DNA of 64,000 nt from Methanobacteriales archaeon HGW-Methanobacteriales-1 (GTDB lineage Archaea; Methanobacteriota; Methanobacteria; Methanobacteriales; Methanobacteriaceae), in NCBI GenBank assembly GCA_002839705.1, contig PGYO01000002.1, forward strand, positions 124,001 through 188,000. The letters are read 5' to 3'. The position numbers were made by a program, and so were the translations under genes. Under the pieces are notes generated by a model, which saw only the letters and a list, made by a program, of their open reading frames with translations, was not told where the DNA came from and made no database searches. Positions 19,214 through 29,604 of the stretch are shown here, piece after piece; within the stretch, counting starts at the first letter, position 1, and each line of letters opens with the position of its first letter.

Positions 19214-20302
19214 TTAAATTTGGCAAGGGTGAATAAATCCGCTTCTAATCAGATGATCCACCATTACCATGGCCGTCGCGGCTTCTGCAACAGGAACAAC
19301 TCGTGGACAGATGCATGGGTCATGGCGACCTTTTATTTCTATTTCAACATCTTCCATAGACTCTAAATCAACGGTTTTCTGTAATGTAGAAATGGATGGT
19401 GTAGGTTTAACCGCCATGCGCAGCATTATGGGCATGCCATTACTCATACCTCCTAAAATACCACCTGAAGTGTTGGTAGTTGTTTTAACTTTTTCATTAT
19501 CTAAATAATATTCATCATTTATTTCTTTAGCAGTGTATTCAGGGACCTTGAAACCAAAACCTACTTCTACTCCTTTTACTGATCCAATTCCCATTAAAGC
19601 CCCGGTCAGATCCGCATCTAGTTTTCCAAAAACAGGTTCGCCTAGTCCAGCAGGAACTCCCAAAACAATTGTTTCTACAATACCGCCCACAGAGTTTCCT
19701 TCCTTTTTTGCATTGAGAATTAATTCTTCCATTTTCGCTGCTGCTTTTTTATCAGCACACCTCACAGCATTTTCCTGAGAATATTCTTCAATTAGATTTA
19801 AATTTACAGTATTTGCTTTTATTTTCCCAACCTGAGTTACATGGGCCACTATTTTAATGTCTAGTGTTTTTAGAAGCTTTTTGGCCACTGCACCACCAAT
19901 TACATGGCCTATGGTGTTTCTTCCACTGCCTCGGCCACCTCCTCGGTAATCATAGTTACCATAACGGCTTATCCAGCAGTAGTCTCCATGCCCTGGTCGA
20001 GGTTTATTTTTTAGATTTTCATAGGCTGAAGAATCAGCATCTTTGTTGAAAACAACGGCCGTAATCGGAGTCCCATCAGTTTTACCTTCAAATATACCGG
20101 AAAGAATCTCAACTTGGTCAGTTTCGCCACGGGATGTGGTAAGCTGGCTTGTTCCAGGCCTTCGCTTGTTTAATTCAATTTGAATATCGTTTTCACTTAA
20201 TTCCAGTCCTGCGGGGCATCCATCCACTACAGCACCCAGGGCCCGGCCATGGCTAGAGCCAAAGGTAGTAACAGCGAACATTTTTCCTGTGGTGTTTCCC
20301 AT
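19214..20302 (-). CDS. aroC: Chorismate synthase
   Basis: A 362-residue enzyme converting 5-enolpyruvylshikimate-3-phosphate to chorismate with reduced FMN, the last shikimate-pathway step. Typical blocks are [14 protein letters not shown] at the start, [40 protein letters not shown] and [18 protein letters not shown] chose ATG at 20302 (MGNTTGKMF) because family members start there; an upstream in-frame ATG at 20326 has no ribosome site. A perfect tandem 17-bp repeat lies about 105-138 bases upstream and may be regulatory. No other aro gene is adjacent. Confidence 0.96.
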   Translation of the reverse strand: MGNTTGKMFAVTTFGSSHGRALGAVVDGCPAGLELSENDIQIELNKRRPGTSQLTTSRGETDQVEILSGIFEGKTDGTPITAVVFNKDADSSAYENLKNKPRPGHGDYCWISRYGNYDYRGGGRGSGRNTIGHVIGGAVAKKLLKTLDIKIVAHVTQVGKIKANTVNLNLIEEYSQENAVRCADKKAAAKMEELILNAKKEGNSVGGIVETIVLGVPAGLGEPVFGKLDADLTGALMGIGSVKGVEVGFGFKVPEYTAKEINDEYYLDNEKVKTTTNTSGGILGGMSNGMPIMLRMAVKPTPSISTLQKTVDLESMEDVEIEIKGRHDPCICPRVVPVAEAATAMVMVDHLIRSGFIHPCQI

Positions 20303-20406
20303 ATAATCGCGTCCATAATTGTTCATAGGTGATTTAGATTAATTTAATCAATTAATATGTATTTGCCTATATTTTCTTAATGGTTTAATTTAAACTAGTT
20401 AATTAT

Positions 20407-20440
20407 TTTATATTTAATACAAGTTTATATTTAATACAAG
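20407..20440. repeat. Tandem 17-bp repeat upstream of aroC
   Basis: TTTATATTTAATACAAG occurs twice head to tail, at 20407-20423 and 20424-20440. Each copy contains a TATA-like core. It lies upstream of aroC (minus strand) and could be a duplicated operator or promoter element, or a recent slippage duplication. Confidence 0.6.
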
Positions 20441-20558
20441 TTAGATTTTATTAATTAAGCTTTAATTACTTTATTTAATATATTATGATTATTGAATTTA
20501 ATTAGAGGAATATTGTATTTGAATAAAATTCCTATTAAAAATAGTAAAATTATTAAGA

Positions 20559-21089
20559 TCAATATTTCAAATAATCTTCTCTAATAATGGAATATAATGC
20601 TTTATTATAAATTTTACCCGATTTAATAACGCTATTTCGCATTATACCTTCCAAAAAAAATCCATTTTTTTCTAAAACTTTTCTAGAAGCAATATTATGG
20701 TCAAAAGGTGTAGAAAAAATCCGTTCCAGCTTTAAATTATTGAATCCGTATCCTAAAAGTCCTTTCAATGCATAAGCAGTGATACCCTGGCCCCAGTATT
20801 CTTCAGCTATCCAGTAACCTGCTTCGGCAGATATTCTCTCAATATCTCTTCCAACTTCTAGACCAACGCCACCCACGGCTTCATTATTTATGGTTATTGC
20901 AAAATTATGGGTTGTATTGCTCCTTTTGGAGAGTTTTAACCATTCTTCTCCTTTTTTCATGGTGTATGGGTTGGGAAATGAATCACGCATATTATTGGCT
21001 ATTTTAGGATTATTGGCGTATTTAACTAAATTCGGGAGATCAGAATGTTGCCATTTTCGCAATACGCATTTTTCACACTCAATTATCAT
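20559..21089 (-). CDS. GNAT N-acetyltransferase (RimJ/RimL-like)
   Basis: A 176-residue acetyl-CoA-dependent acetyltransferase. It shows the RimJ/RimL pattern: LRKWQHSDLPNLVKYANNP near the N-terminus, AGYWIAEEYWGQGITAYAL with the Q/RxxGxA-like acetyl-CoA loop, and FDHNIASRKVLEKNGF near the end. AGAGGAAT precedes the ATG. The acceptor (protein N-terminus or small amine) cannot be deduced, and the gene stands alone. Confidence 0.87.
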   Translation of the reverse strand: MIIECEKCVLRKWQHSDLPNLVKYANNPKIANNMRDSFPNPYTMKKGEEWLKLSKRSNTTHNFAITINNEAVGGVGLEVGRDIERISAEAGYWIAEEYWGQGITAYALKGLLGYGFNNLKLERIFSTPFDHNIASRKVLEKNGFFLEGIMRNSVIKSGKIYNKALYSIIREDYLKY

Positions 21090-21248
21090 TTCTAAAATTC
21101 CTCTTTAATTTTTTTAATATTCTAATTTATTTTTCTAATTATTTTAATGTTTATTGAGTAAATTAATTATACATTTAAATTAAGTTAATTATTTAATTAA
21201 ATTTTATAAATGGATATATTTTATATAATGTTTTTTTAGAATTATATT

Positions 21249-21956
21249 ATGATAAAAAGACCAGGCGATTTGCTGATGGATATCTATGGGAGATTATATT
21301 CTCTCTATGGCCCGCAGGGATGGTGGCCTTTAATGGATTTTCAGGGTGAAAATCCTGCTAAAACTGGATCTATAAAAGGATATCATCCTGAAAATTATTA
21401 TTTGCCTCAAACTGATAATCAAAGATTTGAAATCATGATGGGGGCCATTTTGACACAGAATACTGCTTGGACTTCTGCAGAAAAGGCTATAGCAAACCTT
21501 CATGAATTAGGGACCATAAATCCTGAAAAAATACTTAATATGGATTTGAATGATTTAAAAGAGGCCATTCGATGTGCAGGATTTTTAAATCAAAAATCGG
21601 TTTATATTCAAGAAGTTGCGAAATTTTTCATTGCATTGGAGGGTGATATTCCTACCAGAAAAGAGATATTAACAGTTAAGGGTGTGGGGGATGAAACAGC
21701 GGATTCGATTCTTCTCTATGCCTATAAAAAACCTGAATTTGTGGTTGATACCTATACTAAGAGAATATTTTATCACTTGGGCCTTATTGGGGAAAATGCC
21801 AAATATCATGAGGTCAAGAAATTATTTGAATCTAATTTGCCAAAAGAGGTTCCACTTTTTCAGGAGTATCATGCTCTTATTGTGGAACATGCTAAAAGAT
21901 ATTATCAGAAAAAGCCATATGGTGTGGGTGATCCTTTAATGGAATTAAGGAAATAA
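21249..21956 (+). CDS. MagIII-like HhH-GPD DNA glycosylase
   Basis: A 235-residue endonuclease III-superfamily protein. The HhH-GPD core is clear: [20 protein letters not shown] (hairpin) and then FVVDTYTKR with catalytic Asp D167. At the position of the Nth lyase Lys there is E149, and the C-terminal four-Cys iron-sulfur loop is absent. Both features match monofunctional MagIII-type 3-methyladenine glycosylases rather than Nth. GWWP and AILTQNTAW also fit that group. A TATA-like element (TTTATATAA, about 21221) is about 26 bases before the ATG with no ribosome site, so the transcript is probably leaderless. Substrate specificity is inferred. Confidence 0.85.
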   Translation: MIKRPGDLLMDIYGRLYSLYGPQGWWPLMDFQGENPAKTGSIKGYHPENYYLPQTDNQRFEIMMGAILTQNTAWTSAEKAIANLHELGTINPEKILNMDLNDLKEAIRCAGFLNQKSVYIQEVAKFFIALEGDIPTRKEILTVKGVGDETADSILLYAYKKPEFVVDTYTKRIFYHLGLIGENAKYHEVKKLFESNLPKEVPLFQEYHALIVEHAKRYYQKKPYGVGDPLMELRK

Positions 21957-22080
21957 TTAATTAAATGAAATGAATATTTTACCTATTATTAATTTTTTAA
22001 TTAATTATAAATTGAATAAATTACTTAAAACATTATATATACATTTTAATAAATTTTCTTCAGGAATCAGGTGATTTAAA

Positions 22081-23055
22081 ATGGAATTCCCCATTACCCG
22101 AATGCGTCGTTTGAGAAAAAGTCCACAGATAAGGAATATTCTACGAGAAACAACTCTTAGAAAAGAGAACTTCATTTACCCTATGTTTATAAAGGAAGAT
22201 CTCAAAAATGGCCAAATCGAGCCTATTAAAACCATGCCTGGTGAAAATAGATTTTCTTTAAGTAGTGCAGTGGAAGAGGCCAAAATCATGGAAGAAAAGG
22301 GCCTTTCATCAATTTTATTATTTGGGATGCCTTCTAACAAGGATCAGTATGGAACATCTGCCTTTGATGAGAATGGAATTGTTCAAAGAGCTGTAAAGCA
22401 AATTAAAGAAGAGACAAATCTTGTAGTTATGACTGATGTATGTCTTTGTCAGTACACCACTCATGGACACTGTGGAATCATTGAAAATGACCAGATACTC
22501 AATGATGAATCTCTGGAAAACCTGGCTAGAACTGCCCTATCTCATGCAGAGGCCGGTGCTGATGTAGTGGCCCCTTCAGATATGATGGATGGTAGAGTGG
22601 AGGCTATAAGAGATTTACTTGATATTAATGACTTTCAAGATACAATTATCATGTCTTATGCGGCCAAATACGCATCTGCTTTTTATGCACCATTTAGAGA
22701 AGCAGTTTCGTCTGCTCCATCATTTGGAGATAGAAAAACATATCAAATGGATCCATCCAATTCATTGGAAGCATTAAGGGAAGCTGAACTTGATTTAATG
22801 GAAGGTGCAGATATATTGATGGTTAAACCTGCGTTAGCCTACCTGGATATTATAAAATCAGTTAAAGAAGAATTCAATGTTCCAACTGCAGCATATAGTG
22901 TTAGTGGTGAGTATTCCATGCTAAAAGCAGGAATTGAAGCAGGATATCTAACTGAAGACGCTATTTTTGAATCTATCCTCTCTATTAAACGTGCGGGGGC
23001 CGATTTAATAATTTCTAACTTCACTCCACACTTTTTAGAAATTTTAAAAAAATAA
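22081..23055 (+). CDS. hemB: Porphobilinogen synthase (delta-aminolevulinate dehydratase)
   Basis: A 324-residue enzyme that condenses two 5-aminolevulinates to porphobilinogen, feeding tetrapyrrole synthesis (F430 and corrinoids in methanogens). Catalytic lysines are K196 (in [11 protein letters not shown]) and K249 (in [10 protein letters not shown]). The zinc-type Cys set is C121, C123 and C131. AGGTGATTT precedes the ATG. Other tetrapyrrole genes are not adjacent. Confidence 0.97.
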   Translation: MEFPITRMRRLRKSPQIRNILRETTLRKENFIYPMFIKEDLKNGQIEPIKTMPGENRFSLSSAVEEAKIMEEKGLSSILLFGMPSNKDQYGTSAFDENGIVQRAVKQIKEETNLVVMTDVCLCQYTTHGHCGIIENDQILNDESLENLARTALSHAEAGADVVAPSDMMDGRVEAIRDLLDINDFQDTIIMSYAAKYASAFYAPFREAVSSAPSFGDRKTYQMDPSNSLEALREAELDLMEGADILMVKPALAYLDIIKSVKEEFNVPTAAYSVSGEYSMLKAGIEAGYLTEDAIFESILSIKRAGADLIISNFTPHFLEILKK

Positions 23056-23157
23056 TATTAAAAATATTAGTATCAATTAATTCATTCAAAAATACTCATT
23101 AAATAATTAAAATATTGTAGAAAACGCTTTTAAATAACCAAAAAACGAGTGATAACT

Positions 23158-24072
23158 ATGGATCCAGATTATATTGCTAAATCGGCCCAGATTGCTTCGG
23201 TTCTGGAAGTTAGTGGCCATCCTAAACCAGGTAATGTTCACCGAACCCAGGATTTCCATGACATGGTATTTGAAGATTTTCTTATTAGTGGTGTGGTTAT
23301 TGGAGATGTAATGCGTAAAGCTGCTTTAAGAGGTCAAAAAGCCAATAAAAATCTTGATTTTTCCCATATAAAACTGGGGGAATTGATACTAGATGCGGTG
23401 AAGGAAACAAATAAATGGGTGGATAATAACACTAATTTGGGAATTATAATGATGTTAACACCACTATCTGCTGCTGCAGCCATGAATGATGATTTTTTCC
23501 ATCTTAGAACCAATTTTACCAAAATAATGGCTTACACCACCCCTGAAGATGCAGTTAATCTATATAAATCAATAGCTCTGGCCGATGCTGGGGGTATGGG
23601 TGAGCGTGAGAATCTGGATGTTACCAGTGACCAGTCACAAATTGAATTGCGGGAAAATAAAATAAATATGTTTGATATTTTAAAGATTTCGGCTGACTGG
23701 GATCTTTTGGCCAGTGAATTAACCACTTCTATGCCAGTCACATTCGAAACGGGTTTTCCAACTTTTAAACGGATACAAACTAATTATGGAACAAATTCTG
23801 CCACGGTACAAACATTTTTAACTATATTGTCTCAATTTCCAGATACCTTAATCTCTAGAAAATATGGCCACCAAAAAGCCCAGCAAGTATCTCGTGAGGC
23901 TAAAAAAATATTGGACCTGGGAGGCATACTAACTCCTGATGGTGAGAATGCCCTTAGAACGTTTGATAAAGAACTATCCAGTAATAAATTAAACCCCGGA
24001 ACAACTGCAGATATAACTGCGGCTACCATAATGGTTGCACTTTTAAGCGATTACCAGAATTATAAGGATTAA
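23158..24072 (+). CDS. CitG/MdcB-like triphosphoribosyl-dephospho-CoA synthase family protein
   Basis: A 304-residue protein of the CitG family. The conserved HPKPGNVHR lies near the N-terminus, with [14 protein letters not shown] in the centre and a C-terminal [12 protein letters not shown]. In bacteria this family makes the prosthetic-group precursor of citrate or malonate lyase from dephospho-CoA and ATP. Methanogens lack those lyases, so the true role is probably related phosphoribosyl chemistry and is unknown. I chose ATG at 23158, with GAGTGAT upstream, over a GTG three codons earlier. It follows hemB by about 100 bases on the same strand. Confidence 0.85.
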   Translation: MDPDYIAKSAQIASVLEVSGHPKPGNVHRTQDFHDMVFEDFLISGVVIGDVMRKAALRGQKANKNLDFSHIKLGELILDAVKETNKWVDNNTNLGIIMMLTPLSAAAAMNDDFFHLRTNFTKIMAYTTPEDAVNLYKSIALADAGGMGERENLDVTSDQSQIELRENKINMFDILKISADWDLLASELTTSMPVTFETGFPTFKRIQTNYGTNSATVQTFLTILSQFPDTLISRKYGHQKAQQVSREAKKILDLGGILTPDGENALRTFDKELSSNKLNPGTTADITAATIMVALLSDYQNYKD

Positions 24073-24234
24073 TCCCTAAAGAATTAATTTGCAAATTATT
24101 CATGTTTTATAACAAATTTATTAAAATTGAATTCATAATTTAAAAAAATATTTAATTAATTATATTTACTAAATAACTAAGATAATAACTTAAATTAGTT
24201 ATTTTATAATCCTAATTAAAATGGAGTCAATCAC

Positions 24235-25785
24235 ATGGAAGACATTGACAGAATTATCAATGAATTACACCTTTACGAAAAAAAGGTTTTAAAATCTTTA
24301 GAATCATCAAAAAAATCACTTACCCCTGAAGAGGTTGTAAATACTCAAAAATTGGATATAAAGTCTGTTATGAGTGCTGCCGGTTCTTTAGCCTCTAAAG
24401 ACATTATTGATGTTAGAAAGGATATCGAAGAAACTTTGAGTCTCTCTGACGATGGTGAAAATTATGCCCAAGAGGGCTTACCTGAGAGAAAGCTTTTAAA
24501 CCTTCTCCAACAGGAGGGTTCTGTGCATATGAAAGATCTGGGTGTGAAATCTGGATTAAATCCTTCTGATGTTAAAATTGGTGTGGGTTGGTTGGTTAGA
24601 AAGCAGTGGGCTAAAATTAACCAGGGAGAAGTTACCATAACTGATAATGGTAAAGAAATGGCTGATAATTTACAGGAAGATGAAAAATTATTATCCTCCC
24701 TTTTAGAAAAAGGCCAGATGTCTCTGAATGTTCTTGATCATGATCTTCAGCAAGGTTTTAAATTACTAAAAAGCAGGAAAGGCTTGATTGATATTGATAA
24801 AAATACATCTCACACTTTTATTTTGACTGATAAAGGTCAAGATATTCTAGCCAAAGGAATTGTCATTCAGGAAGAGGCTACTCAACTCACCCACCAACAA
24901 TTAAAATCCGGTGATTGGAAAAGTCTTAAATATAGGGGATATGATGTAAAAGCAGAATATCCAGAATTCAATCTTGGTAAAATGCATCCTTTAAGAAGAA
25001 TAATTGAAGAAATACGGAATGTATTCCTTAATTTAGGTTTTGACGAATCAAAAGGACCTATTCTTGAATCTGCTTTCTGGAACTTTGATTGTTTATTTCA
25101 GCCTCAGGATCATGCTGCTCGGGAAATGCAGGACACATTTTATATTAAAAATCCTTCTCATTCTCAGCTTCCTGATGAAAATCTTGTCTCTAAAGTGGCC
25201 CAGGCCCATCAGGACGGTGGAGATACTGGTTCAGAAGGTTGGGGCTATTTATGGGATAAGGAAGTGGCCCGGCAATCTGTTTTAAGGACCCATACCACTG
25301 GTGTTTCTGCAAGATTTTTAGCAGAAAATGAACCTCCTTTAAAGATGTTTTCAGTTGGAAAAGTATTTAGACGAGAAACTATTACTTACAAGCATCTTCC
25401 AGAGTTTCATCAAGTAGAAGGAATTGTAGCCGGGGATGAAATTAACTTTAGAAATCTTTTAGGCATACTGAAAGAGTTTTACAAAAAATTAGGATTTGAA
25501 GTTAGATTCAGGCCGGCATATTTTCCTTACACCTATCTCTCTACTGAATGTGAGATTTATCTGCCTGAAAAAGAGAGCTGGATAGAATTAGGAGGCGCGG
25601 GAATGTTCCGTCCTGAGGTTCTGGAACCATTGGGGATAGAAACACCGGTAGCTGCATTTGGTTTAGGAATCGAAAGATTGGCTATGATTAGATTAGGTAT
25701 AAAAGATATCAGAATGCTTTATAAGAGTGATATGGGATGGCTTAGAAAGCTGCCTATTACTCAAGGCGTTGATATTGAAGATTAA
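24235..25785 (+). CDS. pheS: Phenylalanine-tRNA ligase alpha subunit
   Basis: A 516-residue catalytic subunit charging tRNA-Phe. The N-terminal ~210 residues are repeated winged-helix units with NGKEMADNL and DKGQDIL, as in archaeal/eukaryotic PheS. The class II core follows: motif 2 in [20 protein letters not shown] and motif 3 in [20 protein letters not shown] lies upstream of the ATG. The beta subunit gene is not adjacent in this window. Confidence 0.97.
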   Translation: MEDIDRIINELHLYEKKVLKSLESSKKSLTPEEVVNTQKLDIKSVMSAAGSLASKDIIDVRKDIEETLSLSDDGENYAQEGLPERKLLNLLQQEGSVHMKDLGVKSGLNPSDVKIGVGWLVRKQWAKINQGEVTITDNGKEMADNLQEDEKLLSSLLEKGQMSLNVLDHDLQQGFKLLKSRKGLIDIDKNTSHTFILTDKGQDILAKGIVIQEEATQLTHQQLKSGDWKSLKYRGYDVKAEYPEFNLGKMHPLRRIIEEIRNVFLNLGFDESKGPILESAFWNFDCLFQPQDHAAREMQDTFYIKNPSHSQLPDENLVSKVAQAHQDGGDTGSEGWGYLWDKEVARQSVLRTHTTGVSARFLAENEPPLKMFSVGKVFRRETITYKHLPEFHQVEGIVAGDEINFRNLLGILKEFYKKLGFEVRFRPAYFPYTYLSTECEIYLPEKESWIELGGAGMFRPEVLEPLGIETPVAAFGLGIERLAMIRLGIKDIRMLYKSDMGWLRKLPITQGVDIED

Positions 25786-25819
25786 GCCAAAATTAGTCTT
25801 TAAATAAATTTTCTTTAAT

Positions 25820-25875
25820 TTAATAGCTATGAGATAGTCGTGATTAGATAAAAAACTTCATCTCAAATATTCTTT
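25820..25875 (+). terminator. Possible terminator after pheS
   Basis: A short stem (TGAGAT paired with ATCTCA) with a loop of about 27 bases is followed by a T-rich run, 35-90 bases past the pheS stop. The stem is weak and the call tentative. Confidence 0.35.
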
Positions 25876-25992
25876 TTTTATTCTTTATTTCGAATACAAT
25901 TTAATTTTAATATTTTTATTATAAATTAGAAATTGTAATTTAAAATTAATATTAAATAATTATAATTAAAATAATTATAAATTAAATTAAAA

Positions 25993-26466
25993 TTAAACTT
26001 CTGCAGTGACTTGATAATATTCTCCGTCACTTTTTTTAATTTTTTTCAAGATTCCTTTATTTTCAAGGGATATTATTATATGGTACATTCTAAAATTACT
26101 TACTTTTAGTTTTCCGTATAATAAATTTCCTTCTAAAATGTATCTGGAAACCAAACCATCTTCTTTAGATAAATTTCGGATTATATCCAGGGCATCTAAT
26201 TCCATTTGATCTAATTCTGCAGTTTTTACTTCTTTACGGGTTTCAACCACGGAAATTTTTTTACTAACCGGTAAAGCTTTGATCTTCCCATCTTCACGAA
26301 TAATGAGATTTTTCTGCTCTAAATCGTCTAAAACATCTTTGAAATGGTGTTCGGTAATATCAATTTCCATTTTAAGTATATTTTCAGATATACCACCTGT
26401 ATATTCCATTTGAAGATATTTTATCTGGTTGAAAACCACGTTTTCTTTTTTGGTTATGGTTATCAT
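25993..26466 (-). CDS. Tandem winged-helix-like protein, unknown function
   Basis: A 157-residue protein. Two halves (about 5-65 and 88-155) each look like a small winged helix: VLDDLEQKNLIIREDGKIKA and then IISLENKGILKKIKKSDGEY. A charged linker joins them. It may bind DNA, but no family name is recognised. It converges with pheS and lies just downstream of the OB/HD nuclease gene. Confidence 0.7.
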   Translation of the reverse strand: MITITKKENVVFNQIKYLQMEYTGGISENILKMEIDITEHHFKDVLDDLEQKNLIIREDGKIKALPVSKKISVVETRKEVKTAELDQMELDALDIIRNLSKEDGLVSRYILEGNLLYGKLKVSNFRMYHIIISLENKGILKKIKKSDGEYYQVTAEV

Positions 26467-26595
26467 GTCTGCCCCGGTATTTAATCCATTAAATCTATTG
26501 TATTCTTAAATCAAATTTAATCACGATATAAAAACTTTTACTTAGTTTTTATTAGTAAAATAATCTAATTTTTCTTTTATTAATTGTTTTGGTGA

Positions 26596-27492
26596 TTATT
26601 TTTGTTTATCCAGTGCTATTTTCACTTTAGCATCCAAATTATCAGCGTAATGCAAAGCTGTGGCTTCTGGTAAAAATGGACTTACTGCTGAACCCCAACC
26701 ATTACTCACATCTCCATGATGGCTTAAAATAAGATGGATTGCCTTTTTTACAGTTTCTTCATTAATTAAAATTTTATTTGCCCGTTCTTTAACCATCTGG
26801 GCTGAAATGTATATATGTTCCAGGAGAAGCCCATCTTCAGTGTATTCTATGCTGAATCCATTCTGTCGGTAAATTTTCATTTTACCAATGTCATGCAAAA
26901 TAGCTCCTGTAAAAAGGAGATCCTTATCAAGTTCTGGATAATTTTGGCATATAGTTTTACATAATATTAAAACTTGAGATGTATGCTCTAAAAGGCCACC
27001 AATATAATTGTGATGCATTCGCACTGCTGCAGGGGCACTGCAAAATTCATTTTTGAATTTTTCATCATCAAAAAATAGTTTTAGAAGATTTTTTAGCTGT
27101 GGATTTTTCATTTGGTTAATGGTGTCTGCAATAACTTCCATTAGTTCATCTGTATTTTTTTCGGATGAATGTAGAAAATCTTTGTTATCAAATTCTTCTG
27201 TAGTGCATTTTATTATTTCTGAGATTTTTAAATTAAGTCGGCCCTGATATTCTTCTACATTTCCTTTTATACGGCAGATATCTCCATTTTCAAGGTTTTG
27301 TACGGTGGAATTTAGCTTACCATTAGAAAACATTCTACCTGTTATTTCACCAGTTTTATCTGAAAGTGTGACATCAAGATACTCATTTCCATGCTTGGTT
27401 AGCTTAATGGATTTATTAGAAATGGCAAATTTTGAGAGTATTGAACCACCCTTTAAATTCTTTACAAATTCATCTGGTAATTTTTGGCTCAT
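26596..27492 (-). CDS. OB-fold plus HD-domain 3'-5' exoribonuclease (YhaM-like)
   Basis: A 298-residue protein. An N-terminal OB fold (about 18-95) contains VTLSDKTGEITGRMF and GDICRIKGNVEEYQGR. A C-terminal HD domain has HHNYIGGLLEHTSQ, the metal-binding HD in GAILHDIGKM, and LILSHHGD. This layout is that of YhaM/CBF1-type 3'-5' exoribonucleases. AAGGAGAAT precedes the ATG. RNA substrate and preference are unknown. Confidence 0.9.
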   Translation of the reverse strand: MSQKLPDEFVKNLKGGSILSKFAISNKSIKLTKHGNEYLDVTLSDKTGEITGRMFSNGKLNSTVQNLENGDICRIKGNVEEYQGRLNLKISEIIKCTTEEFDNKDFLHSSEKNTDELMEVIADTINQMKNPQLKNLLKLFFDDEKFKNEFCSAPAAVRMHHNYIGGLLEHTSQVLILCKTICQNYPELDKDLLFTGAILHDIGKMKIYRQNGFSIEYTEDGLLLEHIYISAQMVKERANKILINEETVKKAIHLILSHHGDVSNGWGSAVSPFLPEATALHYADNLDAKVKIALDKQK

Positions 27493-27626
27493 TCAAATTC
27501 TCCTTAATTCGTTTATATAATTAGTTTATTTTAGAAATTAATGTTTTATAATATGTTTGTAACTTAGAATAAGTATAAACTTGAATATTATTAATTAAAA
27601 ATAGATAATAGTATTATAATTTGGAT

Positions 27627-28028
27627 TTAAGAAGGAACTAAAAGTTCTGCAGCTACCATTCGACAAATATCGGTTTTTGTTATAACACCAACTGGATTTT
27701 CATCTTTCATTACTAAAAGGCCTGAAATATCTGCCCTTAACATTAAATTGGCGGCATCTTCTATAGCATCATCGGCAGATATAGTTATAACATTTTCTAC
27801 CATAATTTCTGACACCTTAATATCTTCAGCTTCTTGAGGACCGGGTTTTATGGTTCCTAATATTCCAATAAGGTCAGTATATGACACAACACCAATAGGT
27901 TTATTTTCATCATCCAATACAAATAGCCTTCTCACGCCATGTTTATACATTTTCTCAAATGCTTCCAGAGGCAGGGTATAAGGGCTTATAGTAATAACTT
28001 CGTTATTCATTGCTTCTTTAACCTTCAT
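27627..28028 (-). CDS. Paired CBS-domain protein
   Basis: A 133-residue protein that is almost entirely two CBS domains (about 1-60 and 70-130), with KPIGVVSYTDLIG and NPVGVITKTDICR marking the ends. Stand-alone CBS pairs bind adenosyl ligands such as AMP, ATP or S-adenosylmethionine and regulate partners. GAGGGATAAA lies before the ATG. It is divergent from nikR across 307 bases. Partner unknown. Confidence 0.9.
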   Translation of the reverse strand: MKVKEAMNNEVITISPYTLPLEAFEKMYKHGVRRLFVLDDENKPIGVVSYTDLIGILGTIKPGPQEAEDIKVSEIMVENVITISADDAIEDAANLMLRADISGLLVMKDENPVGVITKTDICRMVAAELLVPS

Positions 28029-28207
28029 TTTATCCCTCAGTTTTAATCTGTTTCATTTCACCTTTATATTTTGCTTTAATGGATTTTCCCTCAAAAATTT
28101 TCAATTGAAAAAGGTTTTATATGAGTTGATTTCTTAAATGGAGTTATCTGATTATCGAATTTTTTCAATAAATTGAACGAATTATTTATATAGTACAACC
28201 ATACACA

Positions 28208-28244
28208 AATATTATTACTGCACACTAATATGCAGATTAATATT
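28208..28244. promoter_or_regulatory. Candidate NikR operator (inverted repeat upstream of nikR)
   Basis: Arms AATATTATTACTGCA (28208-28222) and TGCAGATTAATATT (28231-28244) are nearly perfect inverted repeats with one base gap and an 8-bp centre. Imperfect symmetry continues outward (CCATAC on the left, ATGGTAT on the right). A TATA-like element, TTATTTATATAG, lies just upstream near 28180, so the dyad would cover the transcription start. Autoregulation by NikR is the simplest reading, but it differs from the E. coli GTATGA-N16-TCATAC operator. Confidence 0.5.
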
Positions 28245-28335
28245 ATGGTATTGTTTGCTTTCAGCAATATTGCTTTAGAAAGAAAGTATAAATATGATGA
28301 TAGATTATTAATATAATAACCTACGGGGGAACATT

Positions 28336-28755
28336 ATGATGAGAATAAGTATGTCATTACCCAAGAAACTATTAAGTGAATTTGATGAAGTATTAAAAGA
28401 TCGAGGTTATCAATCCCGATCAAAAGGTATAAGAGACGCTTTAAAAGATTATATTGTCCGTTATCAATGGATGAATGAAATGGAAGGCGAACGTATTGGT
28501 ATTATCGCAGTGATATATGACCACCACTATACTGGTGTCATGGAAGATTTAGCGGATATTCAGCATGATTACCGAGATTATATTAATGCTGTAATGCACG
28601 TGCACATGACTGACAAGTATTGTCTGGAAGTTGTTGTTGTTAAAGGAGATGTGGGATACATTAGAAACCTAACCGAAAAAATGATGAGGTTAAAAGGTGT
28701 AGACCATGTGAGATTAACCAGTACTGCAACTGGACAACACATTGATCACGACTAA
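28336..28755 (+). CDS. nikR: Nickel-responsive regulator NikR
   Basis: A 139-residue ribbon-helix-helix transcription factor. Residues 2-45 are the DNA-binding domain with MRISMSLPKKLLSEFDE. The C-terminal ACT-like domain keeps all four high-affinity nickel ligands: H77, H88, H90 and C96. GGGGGAA lies before the tandem ATG codons; the second ATG at 28339 is an equal alternative start. In methanogens it should control nickel uptake, vital for F430, hydrogenases and CO dehydrogenase. A methyltransferase and a nickel-hydrogenase protease follow on the same strand, 41 and about 820 bases later, which supports a nickel theme. Confidence 0.95.
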   Translation: MMRISMSLPKKLLSEFDEVLKDRGYQSRSKGIRDALKDYIVRYQWMNEMEGERIGIIAVIYDHHYTGVMEDLADIQHDYRDYINAVMHVHMTDKYCLEVVVVKGDVGYIRNLTEKMMRLKGVDHVRLTSTATGQHIDHD

Positions 28756-28796
28756 TTTCACAATTTGATTGTTTTAAATTTAAACCAATAAAATCA

Positions 28797-29582
28797 ATGA
28801 AATTTTTCACTACTCCCTATCATTATGATCTCTTAAAAGATACTGAGAGATTATCGGCCTTTTATGAGGCTATTTTTGATAATAAGTGGGATGTAGTATA
28901 TGACCTTGGTACGGGGAGTGGAATTCTTTCTTATTTCGCTGCTCCTACCTCTAATTTTATTTTTGCATTAGAAAAGAATCCTAAATCATCTGAATGTGCC
29001 AAAAAAAATCTTGAAAAATGGCATAATGTCCAGGTGATTAATACGGACATAATGGATTTTGAATTTACCCAAAAAGCAGATTTGATTATCTGTGAAATGT
29101 TAGATACTGCTTTAATTGATGAAGAACAGATTCCTGTTTTAAATAAAGCTTTAAATTATCTAAAACCATCAGGCACTGTAATACCTTGTGGTGTTTTAAA
29201 TGGGGCCGAACCTATATTCATGCAAAGCCCGAGAATTTGCTATCAGGATGTTGATGATATAAATTTTCCAAAGTATCAAAATAGGGGAAATTTAGTTATT
29301 TTTAATAAGATTATGTTTGAACCGGATATGGAAGAACATGTTAATGTGGATATTGAATTAACAATTTTGATTCCGGGAAAAATAAATGCCATAAAACTTA
29401 CATCTTTCACATTAATAGGGGCTAATTTGATTTGTGGCCCTACTCCTATGCTTAATCCACCTCTATTTGTGCCCATAGAAGAAATAGATTTAAATAAGAA
29501 TGAAAAACTTAAATTGAATTTATCTTATGTTATGGGAGGTGGTTTAGATACAATTAGAACCAAAATTAAAGATATTTCTTGA
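28797..29582 (+). CDS. SAM-dependent methyltransferase, PRMT-like
   Basis: A 261-residue protein with a Rossmann SAM-binding domain: VYDLGTGSGILSYFA (motif I), FALEKNPKS (motif II), and a double-E-like loop, LIICEMLDTALIDE. The pattern resembles protein arginine methyltransferases, and the C-terminal half is beta-rich as in those enzymes. There is no clear ribosome site; it starts 41 bases after nikR and is probably cotranscribed. Its substrate is unknown; the link to nickel enzymes is inference from position. Confidence 0.8.
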   Translation: MKFFTTPYHYDLLKDTERLSAFYEAIFDNKWDVVYDLGTGSGILSYFAAPTSNFIFALEKNPKSSECAKKNLEKWHNVQVINTDIMDFEFTQKADLIICEMLDTALIDEEQIPVLNKALNYLKPSGTVIPCGVLNGAEPIFMQSPRICYQDVDDINFPKYQNRGNLVIFNKIMFEPDMEEHVNVDIELTILIPGKINAIKLTSFTLIGANLICGPTPMLNPPLFVPIEEIDLNKNEKLKLNLSYVMGGGLDTIRTKIKDIS

Positions 29583-29604
29583 AAACTGCCAAAAGCTTGT
29601 AATT

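Noticed and set aside
20302-20326. Upstream ATG of aroC as the true start
   Set aside because: No ribosome site, and family members start at the next ATG.
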